Shown: piece by piece, positions 62,375 to 64,000 of the stretch
Layout of the letters: each line of letters begins with the position of its first letter
Numbering within the stretch: position 1 is the stretch's first letter
Assembly (NCBI RefSeq): GCF_014192275.1
Contig: NZ_JACHXR010000015.1
Location: 1-64,000 of the forward strand
Source of the DNA: Halomonas stenophila
GTDB lineage: Bacteria > Pseudomonadota > Gammaproteobacteria > Pseudomonadales > Halomonadaceae
Direction: 5' to 3'
Length of the DNA stretch: 64,000 bases
Position numbers and translations under genes: made by a program
Notes under the pieces: model-generated
Database searches by the model: none
Told to the model about the DNA's origin: nothing
Seen by the model: the letters and a program-made list of their open reading frames with translations, nothing else

Positions 62375-62851
62375 ATGCAGAAGATCACCCCCTTCCTGTG
62401 GTTCGATGGCCAGGCGGAAGAAGCGGCCCGCTTCTACGTCTCCCTGTTCCCCGACTCGCGCATCGAGCGGGTGGTGCACGCGCCGACCGACACGCCGAGC
62501 GTGCCGGTCGGCGCGGTGCTCCTGGTGGAGTTCACCCTCGCCGGGTCGCGTTACGTCGGCCTGAACGGCGGCCCCGGCGTGCCCTTCACCGAGGCGGTAT
62601 CGCTGCACATCGACTGCGCGGACCAGGCCGAGGTGGATCGCTACTGGGCGGCCCTGGCCGAGGGCGGCCGCGAGATCCAGTGCGGCTGGCTCCAGGACCG
62701 CTGGGGGCTCCGCTGGCAGGTGGTGCCCACCCGCATGCACGAGCTGCTGCGCGACCCCGATCCCGAGCGGGCCCGACGGGCCATGGAGGCGATGATGGGG
62801 ATGACCAAGCTCGTCATCGCCGACCTGGAGCGCGCCGCGGATGGCGGCTGA
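62375..62851 (+). CDS. VOC family protein (PhnB/3-demethylubiquinone methyltransferase-like domain)
   Basis: 158 residues. KITPFLWFDGQAEEAARFYVSLFPDSRI is the PhnB-like VOC start (ends KITPFLWFDG and SLFPDSRI); GWLQDRWGLRWQVVPTRM is the C-terminal metal region. Function unknown. GGGAGGAAG precedes the ATG 62375. The end of the gene lies within the left copy of a 22-bp direct repeat. Confidence 0.92.
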   Translation: MQKITPFLWFDGQAEEAARFYVSLFPDSRIERVVHAPTDTPSVPVGAVLLVEFTLAGSRYVGLNGGPGVPFTEAVSLHIDCADQAEVDRYWAALAEGGREIQCGWLQDRWGLRWQVVPTRMHELLRDPDPERARRAMEAMMGMTKLVIADLERAADGG

Positions 62852-62858
62852 GCCGGTG
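62837..62858. repeat. 22-bp direct repeat, left copy
   Basis: Includes the VOC stop codon (Ala-Asp-Gly-Gly-stop). Identical over all 22 bases to 63643-63664. Confidence 0.9.
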
Positions 62859-63024
62859 CCCGCCCTGGAGGACCGTGGCGCTCCGCCCCGGCTGGCAGAC
62901 GTCATGGTCGTCCATGATCCCTCGGGGGCAGGCGAGCCGGCACGATGCCCCGGTACTCGCACGTACGGACGACTCGCTATTCGAGGTGGCGGCATCACCT
63001 TGGATTAATCAACAGGTAAGGGGA

Positions 63025-63636
63025 ATGAACGTCGTAAAGCGCATCCTGATGCGTGCATTCGGGTGTCCACAGGGCGTCCTGGGAAGCCTCGGTGGCACCC
63101 TCATGGCGCGCATGAACCGGCGGATGGCCCAGCGGGCCAGCGAATTGCTCGACATTCAGCCGAGCGACAAAACGTTGGAGGTGGGCTTTGGGCCGGGCGT
63201 GGGGATTCAACTGCTGGCCCGTGCCGTTGCCTCGGGGTGGATCGCCGGAATCGACCCCTCGGAAAAGATGCTTGAACAGGCCAGGACGCGCAACGCAGCC
63301 GACATTCGGGCCGGCAGGGTCGAGCTTCGGCGCGGCGCTGCCGACGCCTTGCCCTACGAGGATGCGACCTTTGACGGCGTCATGGCGATCAATTCGCTGC
63401 AGGTCTGGCCCGATGCCGTCGCAGGGTTGCGGGAGGCACGGCGTGTGTTGAGGCCAGGGGGGAGAGTGGTACTCGGGTTTACTCCCCAATCGGGACAAAC
63501 GAAGGAGAATGTGACGGCAGCGCTCACCACGGCGGGGTTCGCCGATCCACGCGTGGTGGACCTGGAGGAGGGCTACTGCGTGCTGGCGGTGAATCCCGGC
63601 AGAAGCGACCGAGCGGCCAGCATTGCCGATCGGTAG
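63025..63636 (+). CDS. class I SAM-dependent methyltransferase (UbiE-like)
   Basis: 203 residues from ATG 63025. Motif I LEVGFGPGVGIQLL, motif II IDPSEKMLEQA, and RVLRPGGRVVLGFTP. Substrate unknown; the shape is like UbiE/cyclopropane or arsenite-type enzymes but without special Cys. Codon use and GC are lower than in the neighbours (more AAG/AAA and TTG-type codons), and it is bracketed by a direct repeat, so it was probably inserted. Confidence 0.9.
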   Translation: MNVVKRILMRAFGCPQGVLGSLGGTLMARMNRRMAQRASELLDIQPSDKTLEVGFGPGVGIQLLARAVASGWIAGIDPSEKMLEQARTRNAADIRAGRVELRRGAADALPYEDATFDGVMAINSLQVWPDAVAGLREARRVLRPGGRVVLGFTPQSGQTKENVTAALTTAGFADPRVVDLEEGYCVLAVNPGRSDRAASIADR

Positions 63637-63642
63637 TAAGCG

Positions 63643-63664
63643 GCGGATGGCGGCTGAGCCGGTG
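63643..63664. repeat. 22-bp direct repeat, right copy
   Basis: Second copy of the repeat at 62837-62858; the distance start to start is 806 bases. What follows was probably the original DNA downstream of the VOC gene. Confidence 0.9.
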
Positions 63665-63684
63665 GCTGTTCAGGGCGCATCGAT

Positions 63685-63720
63685 GCCGGTCCGGAGGCGC
63701 CTCAGGCGTCTCCGGGCCGG
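63685..63720. terminator. bidirectional hairpin
   Basis: CCGGAGGCGCC (63691-63701), TCA-type loop, GGCGTCTCCGG (63705-63715), with further CCGG pairing outside; one G-T mismatch. Lies between two convergent methyltransferase genes. Confidence 0.6.
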
Positions 63721-63744
63721 AAGTTCGGGCGTTGCTGCAGCGGA

Positions 63745-64000
63745 TCAGGGCCGGCAGACGAAGTAGTCGTTCTGGATATCGTGCTCCAACTGGTGGACAT
63801 GGATATCGCGGAACCCGGTGTCTTCCAGGTAGGCCAGGGCACGCTCGCGACCCCACATGGTGCCCAGCCCCTCGCCGCCCTGGGCCAGCGAGACCGTCAT
63901 GCAGTGGCTGAGCGACACGGCATAGAGCATCGCGCCCAGCGGGTGCTCGCGGTCCAGGTGATGGTGGCTCGAGGCGTGGATGTCCTGCACCAGGTAGACG
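63745..64000 (-). CDS. C-terminal part of a SAM-dependent methyltransferase, truncated by the window end
   Basis: The last 85 codons read VQDIHASSHHHLDREHPLG, then SLSHCMTVSLAQGGEGLGTMWG and VHQLEHDIQNDYFVCRP at the end. This is the C-terminus of class I methyltransferases of the Rv2258c type (winged helix followed by a SAM domain). The N-terminal parts lie beyond position 64000. Confidence 0.8.
   Translation of the reverse strand, partial: VYLVQDIHASSHHHLDREHPLGAMLYAVSLSHCMTVSLAQGGEGLGTMWGRERALAYLEDTGFRDIHVHQLEHDIQNDYFVCRP

Overview
The window is chromosomal DNA from a high-GC, probably halophilic gammaproteobacterium, most likely of the Halomonadaceae (Halomonas or a close relative). The basis is the gene content: an NhaD Na+/H+ antiporter, a DctPQM TRAP transporter, a Pseudomonas-type DksA2/FolE2/Znu/Zur zinc regulon, DNA polymerase II, YejK, and a homogentisate pathway under a MarR regulator. 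The genus is inferred. No rRNA, tRNA, CRISPR array, prophage or complete insertion sequence was recognised. Genes are densely packed and many overlap by 4 bases.

Layout. 1-8259: a sugar-acid operon on the minus strand (TRAP transporter dctP-dctQ-dctM, a PdxA-like dehydrogenase, a rhamnonate-dehydratase-like enolase-superfamily enzyme, an AraD1-type FAH protein, and an alpha-ketoglutarate-semialdehyde dehydrogenase cut by the window edge). A divergent FadR-type GntR gene faces it, with inverted repeats in the shared promoter region. 8272-12420: a satD-DUF3307-amiD operon, a DUF72 protein and a 3-hydroxyisobutyrate-dehydrogenase-like reductase. 12910-26849: mostly housekeeping genes (LysE exporter, a metallophosphoesterase remnant, polB, an MsbA-like ABC exporter, trxC, an erythromycin-esterase-like protein, a flavodoxin-fold quinone reductase, a GGDEF protein, yejK, yadGH, ppiC, a HIT protein, a SleB-type hydrolase). 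26846-31109: a LysR gene divergent from a pirin-ycaC-pirin-monooxygenase cluster.

31106-36462 is a compact zinc-starvation regulon. DUF1826 diverges from dksA2-[24-residue peptide]-folE2, and zur-znuC-znuB diverges from znuA. Each divergent promoter carries a palindrome that looks like a Zur box. DksA2 has lost half its zinc-finger cysteines and FolE2 is the zinc-independent GTP cyclohydrolase, so the set fits growth with little zinc. 36623-47752 is a mix: an Asp/Glu racemase-like protein, GFA and SRPBCC proteins, nhaD, a palindromic repeat element, a ChaN-PDZ protein, a methyltransferase, a YbaK protein, a DUF411/Met-rich-repeat pair that may handle copper, a TetR/AhpD-like pair sharing an operator, and a broken yjbQ.

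47900-51910 holds the homogentisate pathway hmgA-fah-maiA and a divergent MarR gene. 52018-55845 is a ClC / substrate-binding protein / PLP-dehydratase operon. 56157-59151 is a MocR regulator divergent from LysE and PhzF genes. 59269-62851 is an ECF42-type sigma factor followed by DGPF (YCII), DUF1428 and VOC genes behind a candidate ECF42 promoter. 63025-63636 is a methyltransferase gene bracketed by a perfect 22-bp direct repeat, which suggests a single-gene insertion. The window ends inside another methyltransferase.
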